From NCBI GenBank assembly GCA_025174535.1, contig JALBUN010000020.1, forward strand, positions 186,001 through 250,000: a stretch of 64,000 bases of DNA, written 5' to 3'. The DNA is from Cantharellus purpuraceus (Eukaryota > Basidiomycota > Agaricomycetes > Cantharellales > Hydnaceae). Each line of letters opens with the position of its first letter. The first letter of the stretch is position 1. The position numbers and the translations under genes were made by a program. Below are positions 11,689-24,388 of this stretch, in pieces. Below the pieces are notes generated by a model. That model saw nothing but the letters and a program-made list of their open reading frames with translations, was not told the DNA's origin and made no database searches.

Positions 11689-13721
11689 TCGAGTGGCGTT
11701 GGGGGAGGATTCGCCCGGGGGGCTTCGCCTTGGTGAGAACCCCTCCGCTGTAACCCCCCGCACCTTTTATCCCTCCTCCACGTCCACGAAATCTGCCAGT
11801 GGCATGGCTTGCCCACATTTAGCGCCGCGGTTGCCAGATCTGAACTGTCCAAAGGCTGAAACAGGCGCCTGTGACTTTTACCGTATATGCAACCTTTCTA
11901 TTAGATCTAGCTGAGATAAGCCTCCAGGTCATAGATTAGTGTAGACCCTGTGGCTTTCTCCGCTGTGGTACTTCTGATACCTCCAGGTTCGTTGTCCTTG
12001 CTAAGAGACAAACATGTGTGACTGGGTTAGTCTACAAATGCGGTATGGCTGCAGCATGCCCGAGGGCCCCCGAGCCGGCATGCATAAAATCAAGTCCGAC
12101 AACCATTCGCCTGCCTCATAATCACCCCCACTTTGCTGATCTGAATGATGCCGGCATGGTTGCAGGTACCCGAATAATTCACAAACTGTCACACTCTCCA
12201 CTCATCAAATCGTTTGTCTTCGAGGGTGGCAAATTAGAAGACACCGACATACACTTGGCTCTTGCAATCAGCTACCCCATCCCACACACATCCACCCTGG
12301 GCCACTTTGCTCACCGTGACAGCTTCTGAAGGGTGTGTCTTCACTTTGATTGACACTGATGTTAGTACTACTTTTCGGTCGTCCGGTACATGGCGCCGCG
12401 CGTATCAAAGTGGACCAACGATTCGATCGGCTCGTCATGCCAGTGGCCAGTGGCACAGGCACCCCGTCTGTCCCCCCCTCTTTTACCAACTTCTAACCCC
12501 CCATCCATAGATGACCAATCGCGTGGCTGCTAGTGAAGTGACATTCCGCAGCGCAATTCAAAGAACCCGGCCGGTCTCGAATGCTTCTCCTTTTGTTAAA
12601 GCAACTTCCAAATCAGGCTGAAAGGCGAAGACGATGGGAAGAACGTACCGTACAGCCGCCTTCATGCTACACTGTCAAATTGAAACACGTGTCTCGGGCC
12701 GGAAATTAGTCTGACATCCTTCTATTCCATTCGTGTTTGATAGAGTGCGAAGCCACGTCAGCTGAGGTTGTCGGACAGGTGTTGATAGTGTGGGATGTAG
12801 AGATACGGTGCAGAAAGAGGATTGGCGTGATTTACTACAGAAAACTATGTGATGGTGTATCAGCTGGGAAGTGTAGTATGTGATATTCATTTGAACACTT
12901 GTACATTGGCAGAAAGAGGATTGGTATACCGTTATACAGCGTCAGATGCAAGTGTGTTGGTGTAATCACATTCACTCACAGCTCAGAGAACTGAGAAGTA
13001 CAGTACGAGAATTATATTCGTTTGAACAGTGTGTACTGCTTTACAAAAGCAATAGTGGGCAGAGCATTTTCGAGGAAAGGGCGGTCACTGGTCACTCGCG
13101 AGCATATCTCGTAAGAGTTGTAACCACTTTCGGGGTATGCTCTCATACTACATTTCTACATCATCAGACATTGTACATTATCCATTTGACCTCTGACTGG
13201 CCTGACTCTAGTGCTCATCAGCATAGAAAAGCCCATTGAAAGGGAAATACTTCGCAATCCATCCTCCGGGAGATTCCGGCGCAATTGCTAACCATATCTA
13301 GGCCGCATTCGGATTCAACGAATGTGGAATTGGATGTATAAGGCAACATATGTTCATTTGAAATTGGGTCTCCATTGGCGGGCATGCACAGCTCTCGATG
13401 CTAATCAGATGTCCTGCGGCTGTGCAGTCCCAAAAGCGTAAACCAATAGGATTCTTGAGCGAGGTGGCAGTGACTTGATATATCAGTAGGCTCACCAACG
13501 GCAGACGACTGATAATACTTGGCCGTGGCCGCGCAAGCTCGTCGGCATGATTGGGAATCCGATGTGCAAACTCTTCGTAAGTATCTCGTAGAGCCTGGCG
13601 ATTTGAAATCCAGCTCACATAGAATGACATTTACTTGATGCATGGGCTGACGAATGCATAACACCAATATTGAGTCATGATGTGACAGTTCCAACGTGTT
13701 CTATAGCTCGCGAGCGCAGGG
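11689..13721. other. About 2 kb without a recognised gene
   Basis: No frame has a recognisable domain. A minus-strand frame at 13298-13630 reads like protein over about 60 residues (an Arg/Asp/Glu-rich helical stretch beginning ALRDTYEEFAHRIPN) and could be an exon of a small gene divergent from the SDR gene, but I could not build a gene around it. Confidence 0.4.
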
Positions 13722-13730
13722 TATATAATA
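13722..13730 (+). promoter_or_regulatory. TATA box of the SDR gene
   Basis: TATATAATA lies about 52 bases upstream of the ATG at 13782, a normal distance for a gene with a very short leader. Confidence 0.55.
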
Positions 13731-13781
13731 ATACTAGTACTAGTGCACCTCCACAGACATTACCCACATATCAACAACAGT

Positions 13782-15190
13782 ATGGTGAGGATTTTTATTG
13801 CAGGAGCTAACGGCTTCATCGGATTTCCCGTCGCGCAAGGTATGCTGAGGTCACTGCACGTCTCAGCACCCATCCATGCTGAACTGTTTTTAAAAAAGCA
13901 CTGACACGTGCGGGACATGATGTGTATGGTCTGACACGCAGCATGGATGTTGCGAAGAAGCTACAGGAAAATGAAAGTCCGTATCCATCACGCTATCCTG
14001 CCATTGTTTCCCGAGTCTGTGGACCTGATTGTGTACCTGTTTCCAGTCACACCCGTCATAGGTGATGTAAAGGATCCAAAAGCATGGATTGAAAAGGTCA
14101 AGGATGTAGATGTTGCAATGTATAGTTTTGATTTGTCTGTGGAAATGGATATTTATTGATGTTCCACCTAGTGACGCAGTCGGAGGAGAGATCGCAGCCG
14201 ATACCACGGTGCATAAGAGCTTGTACGAGACGTTCTACGAAGAAGCACGCAAACGGCGTGAACACGGACCTCCATTGACGTACATCTACACCTCTGGAAC
14301 TCTTGTTCATATATGCTATGTATGATTTTTTTCTGTGATCCTTGTCCCCGACAATCTAACTGACACCGTTACTATAGGATGATGATGCAAACGCAGTATA
14401 CAATGATTTCACTCCCCTGCCAACCGGAATCCCAATGGTGATGACATTTTCATTTCTTGTTACACTTTATGTTTTTGACTTTGCTTGTGTCAGACTTCCT
14501 GGCGTATTTTAGAGGAGAGGCATGTCACCAGCACCAAGACCTGTTAGCTGCTCTGTTTATCCTGAAATTGCTCTCTGACACAACAGAAACAGCTTTCATC
14601 CAAGGGGTGGTTGTCCGACCACCTCTATTGTATGGCCGCAACGCCTCGTTTGCTGGTGAACTTCTTTTCAAACCCGCCAGCGCTGGCCACGTAAGGTGGT
14701 TCGGTGGTCCCGGAGGCCGGGTTGGCGCCATCCACCAAGACGATCTCGCAGACCTGCAAGCATACTTTTCGTTTATATCCATTCCCCATACTTACACCAA
14801 ATCCCCACTCTTGAACGTGAACAGGTATGTCAAAGTCGTAGAGAAAGCACCCATTCTTGGCGGACTGTCTTTCATTGCCTCGAACCCTGAGAGCGAGTCT
14901 TGGGACTTTATCCTATCGGAATTGTGCAAGATTGTAGGCGTGAAAGATTTCTCCTACGTTACTCCATCCAATGGTGAGCCTCATGCGTACAACATGTTCC
15001 AAAATGTTCAAAAAATGCGCTTCATGAAGTGTTCGAGAAAGTATGCTCTACAAGCCAAAAACTCGCTCCCACGTTGGCGAGGGACCTCCTGGGATGGACA
15101 CCGAAAAAAAGGTCTTTTGGAGGCGGGCTGGCGGGATATTATGCTGCATGGCAGGCATCTCAAGGAAAGGTGAAGGTGCTGGGATCATAA
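13782..15190 (+). CDS. NmrA/epimerase-like atypical short-chain dehydrogenase, nine exons
   Basis: The inferred role is an NAD(P)-binding Rossmann protein acting as an oxidoreductase/epimerase or redox sensor. Exons are 13782-13839, 13899-13976, 14047-14119, 14172-14319, 14378-14437, 14494-14542, 14593-14755, 14825-14973 and 15030-15190; total 939 nt, 312 residues, with every junction in frame. The N-terminus MVRIFIAGANGFIGFPVAQ has the GxxGxxG dinucleotide motif (Gly 8, 11, 14). Later blocks fit the family: ITPVIGDVKDPKAWIEKV, YIYTSGTLVH, VVVRPPLLYGRNASF, FGGPGGRVGAIHQDDLADLY, YVKVVEKAPILGG and DLLGWTPKK. The classic YxxxK pair is not obvious, as in many atypical SDRs. Intron 7 begins GC at 14756 instead of GT. 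The specific substrate cannot be told. Confidence 0.88.
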
Positions 15191-15818
15191 TCATCATCAC
15201 CACAAATATTTATGGCATATGCATCGTCGGAATGGTGAATATAAACTACGTGTGACGGGGATGTTATTCCTGTTCATTGTCTGCGGGAAACAGGGGTAGA
15301 ATGCTAGACACCATGTGATGAATGCCGCCCCTTTTTTCCCTTTCACTTTTCCCGACTCAATTTAAATACCATTCAAGGTGGAGAATAATAAAACTGACCT
15401 GCGGTCTAAAATGTTGAAGATGCTTCCTTATACCAACAGAAGCCTACCAGTATCTGCTCGGATGCCTAAGCCTGGACGCCAGGTGCGTTGTAAGATACGT
15501 ATCAACTCTGGGATGTGATATTGAGTAGCTATATGGGAGAGATGTATGTCGTTAGTGGAGAGAGCGCTTGTTTCTTGCTACCAATTTAAATGCATTGAAA
15601 ACCGCTGTACGAAAGTGATTACACGGCGAACACACACAAAATATCTCTTAGGATCTTCGTAGTGACTAACGGTGATAAATATTGAGATGCCCTCCTCGGT
15701 CCGATGGGATTCGTGATCACTGTGCCATAATTATGCCAACTGAAAACACCATCCTGTCAACCCTTCATATCAGACAGTCCTAACTGAACATGAGAAAGAC
15801 TAACGGTGTGCCCCAGTC
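15191..15818. other. Intergenic between two convergent 3' ends
   Basis: The region is AT-rich with no open frame of note. It separates the plus-strand SDR gene from the minus-strand membrane protein gene, so both would terminate here. Confidence 0.5.
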
Positions 15819-17498
15819 TTATACAGCGTGTGATTGGGACTGAGTTGCCACAAGATCGATGTCATCCTGCGTCATTACTCCTGGCAGATCAGGGTCCTCA
15901 TGTAGGACCACCTCCCGCGATGTTTCAGTTCCTAGAGGTGCTTCAGTGTGTAAATCTCCAAATTCGTCCATAATGGCGTTGTGAATCCTTTGAGTCGCCA
16001 CGTGGAAGCTTCCGATGGTAGGTAAGTCCTGGGCAGTTGTGTTATTGGGGTGTGCGTTTTGCCTTTGAAGGTCGATATGAAAGCGACAAATGAGGATTCC
16101 TGACAGGCTATGTATATTTAGTCGACGTTTGAAATGCATCATCCCAATTTACCTGTTCTGCATAGGACCAAGCACACTTCCGATGGTAGGCTAAAATTGT
16201 GGTCGAATGGGCAATGCGGCAGATATCAATACATGACCTACTCTCAATATCTAGCATGTTCGGTTAGTGAAAGTCTACAAACTGATACATGGACATACGA
16301 ATGGCAATATCGAGTCGGCAAGAGTCATAGTAAGTACAAATCTGATGATGGTCAGTTCTGTATTGTTTAATAAATCCAGAAGAAGTACCCAAATCGCAGA
16401 AGGCCTGGATTTGATGTTCGTGAGTTATCCTTGCATGGAAAGCACCACATACTTTGTTGAGCAAGTAAATGTGTTAATGACAGCTTATGCCAAGTTGATG
16501 GCCTGTAAACTCTCCAAGTTCCTAGTGTGCTGGCTAGCGTCACAGAAACCACCACCGTGTCAGACAATATGACGGCTAATGTAATGACATAATTGACTGA
16601 AAGAAGGTGGATCAGCGATGTCATAATAAATATTACACAAGTTTTACGTCTAATGGATCTTTGAGCATAGTTATTATGAAACTAGGTTGGACTCACTTTG
16701 TGATGGCGTTATTGACCGAGCTGGAGACGTCACACTTATCTAAAACTGCTTCTGCCTGGTATGGATATCCGTTATAGTCGCACAAGTGCAGACGTGAAAA
16801 CCTACCAGTTCTGGTAGAATGATGCAACAGCCGAGGGTACCTAGAACAGCTACGACCACTCTCTTGTGATCAGCAACAGCATACGCTCGTGCAAACAGAA
16901 GGCCTGCATAATAGTCAATAATCGAAATCTGTTGTTGGCCATAAGTACGCTCATCACCTTGAATTCCAGCAATGGGAAGAATGCGAATAGTATCCACGGA
17001 GTGGAAGATGGCATTGCAAGTCCTGGCTTCCGTGAGACCATGCGTTACAAGAAAGAGTCTCATCCTTACTACGTGTACAAATGGTCATCCACGTGCATTA
17101 AAGTACCAAACCATTGAAAGTAACTCACCTGCAGTGATGGGCTCAACAAAGATCCTCCAGTTACCTCTAGCAAGAGATACAGCAACATCATATATCGAGC
17201 CATCAAATAAAGGACTGTTCCCAATTTGATCCTCTTATTCCAGATATATTCGACTTCTTGCGAGAAATTGAGGAGGGTGTCGTAAGAAAGCAGTGCTGTT
17301 TCAAGGGGAAGGCGATTAACTAGGTTCAGTATGTTGCATCTACGAGCCTTGCGCTCACCCAGGGCAGCTATAAAGATATCACCCTCGGTTATACTGGTGT
17401 GGGAAACAGGTTCAGAGATTGTATCGATAGGATCTACGCAGAGCCACGCACTTGTCTGACGTTGCCTGGACTTCGGACTGTTGTGCTTGAGATGACAT
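15819..17498 (-). CDS. DUF6533-type seven-helix membrane protein
   Basis: This belongs to a large family found mostly in basidiomycetes whose role is unknown. Exon 1 (ATG at 17498) encodes MSSQAQQSEVQATSDK. The next exon carries the family block LSYDTLLNFSQEVEYIWNKR followed by KLGTVLYLMARYMMLLYLL, which is the DUF6533 signature. Downstream exons give further hydrophobic helices: around 16980-17060, the stretch near 16800-16930 containing DYYAGLLFARAYAVADHKR followed by VVAVLGTLGCCIILPEL, and one near 16370-16600. The last exon encodes the cytosolic tail ending VATQSQSHAV with the stop at 15819-15821. I did not fix every exon boundary in the middle part. A receptor-like role is often proposed for such proteins, but nothing in the sequence proves it. 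Confidence 0.75.
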
Positions 17499-19663
17499 GA
17501 TTAAGGGACGATGGAGGGTGAGATATACCAAGTGAGAATAACGAGAAGGACCTGAATATGAGACGGCCCGACAGAAAGTCAAATGAGACTCATATATATA
17601 TACGGAACTCTGAGTTCCATAGAAAGCGTGCCATGCCAACTGTTCCGTCCACGCAAATTGAACCTTGTGATGAACATGTCCATCGCTGCTGTCCGAAACA
17701 AATTCCTGTAACTGAGCTCGATATCCTTTTAGTTAGTACCTTCCACCACGTTCATTTTTCCATTTGATCATCTTTCAAAATGACACGATTTCACTGATAG
17801 ATGAAGTGAATCATAGAAAGGCCACCTTCATCGTCAACACAGCACCAGATAATTTCCCACCGGGACAGGGAAATTCGGCTTCTCAGCTGCAACCCCCAGT
17901 GCCTGTTCATGCAGGCGTCCGAGTCTGCCAATCTGGCTTATGCTGGAACTCCAATCTGGCACATCAGTGTAGCATCTAGGGGAGCAAGTACGAGGTGCTG
18001 CCACCGGGGCGTGTACCATGATTGCCGGGCACTCAACCTGCGGCAACTCGTATCTGGGAATAAATATGATGATCTGTCATTGCTTCCTTCTTTCGCAGTG
18101 GTTCTTTCAGGGATATACTGAGGTCACGTCTCATGGCTGTGCTAATACCCCATGACAAGCAATGTATAATGCGACACAACTCGAGACTGACCAACTAAGT
18201 ATCATACAAATGCATAGGTCACTGTACATACTGAACTTGGGTCTCGAAATCATAGGTGTCCCACTTGTCACGAGTCTTGTGTAGTGAACCGCCCCCTTCC
18301 ACATCACATCTTCCTCCATTCGTACCTGTACTGATGCTAATCAGGAGCCCTATTAATAGATCCGCCTTCGTGGACCTAGCTCGGAAGAACTTGACTACCG
18401 ACAAAGTGTCGTCTGCACGTGCATTCACACTTGTGCATGCGTCTGGGTGTTGAATATTGTCTGTGAGTCATCAACCACCTTACTCAAAGGATTTGGTGGC
18501 AACAATTCCAAAGATGATCACACTTGCGTCTTCTGGGGTGCAAAATCACATAACGCCACACCACACGTCGAACATCATCACTGTGGTGCTGCTGGATAGA
18601 TAGCTCTTCCGAATTGCTATGAGTAAGATAGTTACGCTTTCCACATTAAGAACTCGATACTCCTAGTCAAATATATGATTTAGTGGAATTGGATACTATG
18701 ATGCAGGGAAACGATGACAGGCCGCCCATCGAAGTACTCTACCTCATTTGGCCATCTGGGTGGGATAATACCGGGGTTCGCGTGTCCATATCAGTATGCC
18801 GCGATAGGCTGCTACTTTCATGCGGGTATCTTGTTTAGTTCATTTGCCCTAGTTTTGGTCCTTGTACGGGCTTCAGATGTCTCCGATTGCTAGCTATGGT
18901 GGCTGTAGTAGCCTCACCAATGGTCACCCACTCTTCTCTGCGAAAGAATAAGCTGCCCGCCCATGCATACTTTCCTCCTATGTTCCCGACGATCCCGACT
19001 TCATCGAACTTTCTCTTCAATGTAAGGGGTCAAAATAGCCGTGTCAAATCTCTTGATTAGTTCTCAAGAATAGGCTGTTAGTCGCTAATATATCACCTCT
19101 TGTTCCATAGGAGTCGGATCCAGGCTCATGGGTAGTAGCGAAATCAAGGCCCATTATTATACTCAATATTCTCAGCCTTAAAACCTGTTTTTAACGCGAA
19201 TAGGAACCGAAAGAGTAGGCACGAGCCCCGTATGAAATGGACGCTCGTGCCCATGCTTATGGATTGCTTGATCAGACAATGTTGTCTCCATGTCGTGACA
19301 GATTCGGCGCTTTTAAGATCAAAAGAGATAACACCCCGCTCTATGGTTGAGCAGGACCTGGAGGCCATAGTGGCTGGCCGTCTTGTATATATCTGGAGAT
19401 CAATCGGCTGGCCCGATTCACCGCATGGCTTTCACTGTCGAAGCGTGAAGACCGAGATCAACGGGAAGTCTTGCCAGGCGAGCGCAATCGAAGGGCCTTT
19501 CTCCCACGCTGCTCGAAAATTATTGTCCATGCGCACTATCTCGACAAATTTGAACACTTGTCCAAGGCGCAAATGATAACCCACAAATTGATATGGCTTT
19601 GTAGTCATTGAGGTCCCTGAGGGCGATGACTACAGGCAGGTGGTCAAGAGTTGGTGGAATTTA
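17499..19663. other. About 2.2 kb without a recognised gene
   Basis: A TATATATATA run near 17590 lies about 90 bases upstream of the membrane protein ATG and may be its TATA region. I recognised no domain in the frames between 17.6 and 19.6 kb on either strand. Confidence 0.4.
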
Positions 19664-19950
19664 TGTTGGAATACCGGATACGGGATCCTACCATAACAAC
19701 GCATCAACACGGGTTGTCACAATACGGGACATTACTCATTCAATCCACATGACAACACTCCACCATATTTAAATCTATTTATTCCACTAGTACTTACTTC
19801 ACAGCTGCGATGGTATATATAAAGGAGTCGCAGCTGTCTCCCTTCCCTCAGTCGTGTTTAATACACACACGCTGAGGTAGGGAGTTACTTTGTTATCCCT
19901 AAATACTATGTTCACTTATTTCTCATTAAGTTTATCTGTCAAGTATTTCA
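19664..19950. mobile_element. Candidate solo LTR (about 287 bp)
   Basis: The segment begins TGTTGGAATA, a common 5' end of fungal Copia-type LTRs, and ends in TATTTCA, so it has the TG...CA termini. Inside are a TATATATAAA promoter-like box at 19815-19824 and further AT-rich sequence. The flanks are ATTTA before and ATTTT after, an imperfect 5-bp target duplication. No retrotransposon coding sequence lies next to it. The boundaries are inferred and no second LTR copy is present in the window. Confidence 0.4.
19802..19838. repeat. Perfect 10-bp inverted repeat flanking a TATA box
   Basis: ACAGCTGCGA at 19802-19811 and its exact reverse complement TCGCAGCTGT at 19829-19838 surround a 17-base loop that contains TATATATAAA. 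It lies within the candidate LTR. Confidence 0.85.
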
Positions 19951-20338
19951 ATTTTACAGGTGGTATTTGACAATGGAACTTGGTTTAGTAAACCATATAT
20001 GTTGAAGAGACAGTGAGGGGCGGGAGAAATTCCATATCTGCTCTAAATTTGGTAAGCAATACAGTGGCAATGAATGCTCCGAGCCTTCGAGAGCGTTTAG
20101 CTCAGGGGCATTCCCACTGTCCCACTCACTGATCATTGTGGTTAAAGCTGACGACCATGAACACGAGGAAATGACACCTCCTAACCCGCCTCAGGAGCCA
20201 AAGAACTTTTCCACGCCTGGTGGCAACAGAATTGGATCGACACCCAAATCCAAACTTTATTCCTGTCGTCGATGAGGCTCTTTCACTGGGACTACTTTTC
20301 CCCATGTTCATACTCCGATGCAAAAAAGGTGTTCCTGA

Positions 20339-21437
20339 ATGCTACGAACTCGAGCGTCAAGACAGACAGCGCCGGTCGGGGAATACCTAGAATTTGGTGA
20401 ACTTCAAAACTCATTTTCTTCGTACTTGGGGCGATACGGCAACACTGAACCTGGATGGTCGAGAGTGACTCTTCTGGAAAGGATCTATGTCCAGTACGGT
20501 TTGGTGGGGAGGGGAACGGTGCTCTTCAAAGTCCCCCAAGACAGTAAGATCAGAAAGCGAGACATTATCGTGAATAGTAGCTCACAGGACATGTAGCGAT
20601 TACTTGAGCGACTCTGCGCGAGAGGGGGGCTAGGCGATTCCGGCTCTCCGTGCGCACAAAGTCTTCCAGTCTTGGCCCGCTGGGCGCAGGGTCATCGGTT
20701 CTCAGATGTCCACGGGGTAAATTACTTGGTGTCGGTCGACGACACTTCGGATCGAAAGCTCCACACCTGCGCCTTTCCCCGTTATAATATATCTACACGC
20801 TAGCGGGTGTTCAAAAACGCTATACGTGACTGTGTCAATTGTAAGCTATTTCGCTCACTTTCTCCAGGCAGCCGTGCCATGCTCTGTACACGTCACTCCA
20901 GCTCCTGCATCGCGACATTGGCTCGGAAAATTTGATGTGCGACCCCGGTCGTCAATGTGGGATACTTATTGGCTTCGACCTGGCGAAGCTGGTATGCACC
21001 ATAGATCGTCCGCTAAGCACAAGACGGGCGCACTCACCTCTATGGCGCTTGATCCCCTGGACGACCTTTTTGAGGTGAACATCTGTTCTGTTTTGCCCTC
21101 GAATTTTTTTCTCTGCATAACTATGTGGATCGTTGCTCGCTATGAAGATGTTAAAGAGAAATACCACACCTTGGAATGGCACTCTAAGAATCCGCCCATT
21201 GTTTTTGCGTTCAAATTTCTTCTGTTCACAAACAAGACGACATTTGAAGCCACCCGACGATCTACAAGTCCCGGATCCGCAAGCTGTGGAGGCAGCTGTT
21301 TTATGTCAAAGGCGAGTCCCAACGAAATGTCGGACTCGGATGACGAACATGGCGAAGCTCTTCCTCAGAAACCATCAAAACATCTTCCTGATGGCTTTGA
21401 GGCCGAGAAATTCATGGCTGTCCTAAACCGCTGCTAA
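20339..21437 (+). pseudogene. FunK1-type protein kinase pseudogene
   Basis: FunK1 kinases are a fungal-specific expanded kinase family. Pieces in family order are seen on the plus strand: a glycine-loop-like segment VQYGLVGRGTVLFKV (about 20490-20533); a catalytic loop LLHRDIGSENLM at 20902 onward, matching HRDxxxxN; then GILIGFDLAKL in place of the DFG segment; then KTGALTSMALDPL and FLCITMWIVARYEDVKEK, which fit the activation segment and the following helix. The catalytic-loop frame and the downstream frame differ by one base, with no plausible intron between them. The N-terminal frame stops at 20594-20596 before the catalytic part. These breaks mark it as non-functional unless the assembly has indels. 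The family assignment rests on motifs only. Confidence 0.55.
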
Positions 21438-22035
21438 CTAGGGTCAAGGGACAATAGTTGGAGTTTTCAATTTCAGAAGTCACCCGTGGACCAGGAGCAA
21501 GATGACACTTTATTTGGGAACAATGATTCTTCCGAAATAGTCTAGTCCATTCATGAGCTGGAAGACGTTTAAGCTTGGCACTGGCTCGACTGTGCGAGTA
21601 CCAGCTGCACAGTTCCAAGCTCCAAGGACATTCATCATGCACGAGGCATTCTATCTATCACAGGCTCGTAATGGTCATGACCAACCTAGCAAATGGACAT
21701 GATCGTGCATGCCCTATGAAAGGTACTTCATGACACCTTGTTGCTGTAATCACATCGATAGTATTGACAGCTTGACGGAGATATATATATGCAGTCAGTA
21801 ATCTACATAATCGTCCTGCAGTGCTTAGATAGATACCAGGCATAGTAGTCGTAATCCAAAGAAAGAACGGCAAAGAAAAGATAAGGGTTAGGAGCGGGTG
21901 TTCAAAGACACATGAACTATGGTGCCATCGCAAAGGGGGGATGTGACAAGAAAGTCCTGCAAGTCACTATTAAGTACATTCATTGGTAAACAGTGAAGAA
22001 TTGTTGCATAAGCGGGGGGGGGTTGGGCATTGGGC
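21438..22035. other. Intergenic, nothing recognised
   Basis: Short frames only. A TATATATA run sits near 21781-21789 with no gene attached that I can see. Confidence 0.45.
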
Positions 22036-24035
22036 TCAGCTTTGCCTGGGGTCACGTAGTGATATCGGCGCGTGCGACTGCACAGGACCCAGCTGCGGCG
22101 CAATAAACGGCGGCGCCGAATCATTCGGCGAAGTCGACTCGTACGAGTAGACCGTCGACGACGCCTGCGAGTGCGAGGGTAAGACATCTGTCTGTGCGTA
22201 GCCCGGAGGCGGGTTGATGGAGGGTGCGTATTGGTTCGTCGAGGACGAGGGTAACGGTGTATGGTATGACACGGGAGGATCAGAAAGTTCGTAAGCATGT
22301 CGCGGCGGTTGCTGTGCGGTTGTCTCGTAAGGATTGGTTGTAAATGGTGAGGCTTGCTGTGGTTGTCTGCTGGTTGGTCCCTGCGGCGGTGGCGGCAATG
22401 TAGGCGGAACCGGAGGTGGGGCCAGAGTGCCCTCCTCACTGTTTTCCTCGTCACTGGTATGTCCTTCTTTACGTCCACCAGCCACGCCCCACCGGGCACC
22501 ACGCATATCATCGACTCTCGGGCCGCGCGTCTCCCACCCCACGATTTCCGTACTCTTCCGTTCCACGCCATCACCAAGAGTCTCCCCATACCGTCCCTGA
22601 TCGTAGGAGGGCATGTATCCACCCTCTCCCGCGTAGTTGCCACTACTTTGCCGCTGAGGCGTGTTGAATGCGAAGCGCGCGGGTCGCTGGGGCATGACGC
22701 TAAGGGGAAGGTCGACCTCGGAGTCGGCAGGTGCGTAGAGATTAGTTGCGGAGGCATTGTCCTCACCGTATATCGAGTTTCCAATCTTGACTTGCCTGGG
22801 GAGACGTGAGAAAAGAATATAAGTATAATACACGGGTGTAAAAGACGTACCGTGCTTTACGGCGATCATAAATGACGGCGGGTTTCACGCGATTGATCTC
22901 ATGCCAAATATAGTAACCGGCACCGAGCGTGATGATGATGGTGACAGCGAGGACAACGTCAGAAATGATCCTGTTCTTGGTCGTCGTCGTGCCTGTACCA
23001 CTCTGCTCTATGATGACACCGATATAGACGCCGATCAACTGCTTCGGCAGAGAACAGAAAGCGGCGAGGGAGAAAACAAATATGCCCATGCCGCATGTGG
23101 AGAACACGGCGGTGCTAACTGAGGGTGATGTGAGGCCCAGGACACTGTAGGGACTGAAGTGAAGACTCACAGTGACCCGGGATGATCGACAGACGGATGA
23201 TAAGCGCAATCTACCCTGGGTCAGTCTGCGGGCGACAATGCTACAGGACAAACACACCTTGAACCCGCCTTCACGTACGACTCGTGCGAGACAAGCGTAG
23301 CTTATATCACTTTTCTCCATCTTTTCTCCGCGAGCACGACAGCAATACTTGAACGCACTGCAGGACCAATTGACTCTCAGTCAGCAGGTTACAGAGAGGA
23401 CTGCGCACTAGAAATTTCCAATCTCGCCGAGGAATGTGCCAGCAGCTAAAATGGCAAATCCAACGGCCAAGCCCCAGATTACACCACACAAGATGGCAAC
23501 GACCTCATGGCCAAAAAGCTGCGTGACGAAACGTGAGCGGCGCGCGTATACAGGAAATCACGGAACGCACTGGGGGGAATGAGATGATGAAGAGGACAGC
23601 GATAGGGATGAGCCAGCCAAATTTTAAGCTGTGAAGCAAAGGTTACATGGGAAGTGCCGCAGTAGCCCCAGTGCTCACTTTTTCATCCATCTGCCTGCAG
23701 GTGTAAGCCAGTTGACGATTTGCTTGTCGAAGACGGTTATAAGAATAACGGCGGTGACCATTATCACTCCAGCAATATAGTAAACTACAAGAAACAGTTA
23801 GTCGGGCCGCCCAAGAGACAGTCGGCGGGGCGTAACTGATCCAGTCTTTTCTAGCCCAAAATCTCCAGTTCATATACTTTTTTATATTGAGAAAGCTGTT
23901 GGTGAGGGCGTCGACCTCGGAAGGTGTTGGAGACGGCGTGCGTCCACCAGTGTAGCGGTTAAGAGGTTCTGCTGCTGTTGGAGGCGGATATAGGCCTGGT
24001 CCACTGGGGTATCCATGGGGTGTATACGGCTCCAT
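22036..24035 (-). CDS. TVP38: Tvp38/TMEM64-family Golgi membrane protein
   Basis: In yeast, Tvp38 is an integral membrane protein of Tlg2-containing late Golgi vesicles. The ATG at 24035 starts a Pro-rich cytosolic N-terminus (MEPYTPHGYPSGPGLYPPP), followed by NIKKYMNWRFWARKDW just before the first membrane segment. Further exons encode a membrane segment around 23700-23790, one near 23570-23640, and the core around 23420-23500. The conserved block SDISYACLARVVREGGFK lies at about 23260-23315, followed by HFSPYS-type sequence and TAVFSTCGMGIFVFSLAAF, SLPKQLIGVYIGVI and SDVVLAVTIIITLGAGYYIW. The final exon (22800-22036) is a long Pro/Ser/Gln-rich cytosolic tail of about 255 residues, longer than in yeast. 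Introns are short. Not every boundary was fixed. Confidence 0.85.
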
Positions 24036-24388
24036 GGTGGTCAGTGAGAAGGGCTGGAAAAAATTGGGATGCGTGCTCGCTGTGCGAGACGTGGAGGATA
24101 TTAAAGAGAGCCTCTATTTTGCGTGTGCTGTGCAACCGGGCTTGGGGTCAGTTTCAGACACCGAACCCGCACCGTCACTGCCGCGCCTCTCGGGGCGCGG
24201 CGATGCACAATAGGCCTAATCTACGGCATCCAGTGAGAACTTCCCTTGCAGAATCAACATTCCTTTCTGCAAGCGCCATCTGTCAATACCTAACCCTTAC
24301 AACGTGGAGCTCAACCTGATCACTTGTTCCTTATGCTCGAGTTTCTCTTCGCTATCAGACATATTTGAACAATACCACTGGCTGTGTC

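Noticed and set aside
20126..20323. Short minus-strand frame left of the kinase relic
   Set aside because: No domain is visible, and it is antisense to the region leading into the kinase pseudogene.
21888..22784. 298-codon minus-strand frame beside the Tvp38 tail
   Set aside because: It overlaps the Tvp38 C-terminal exon in another frame and is Arg/Thr-rich as expected for a shadow of Pro/Ser-rich coding sequence.
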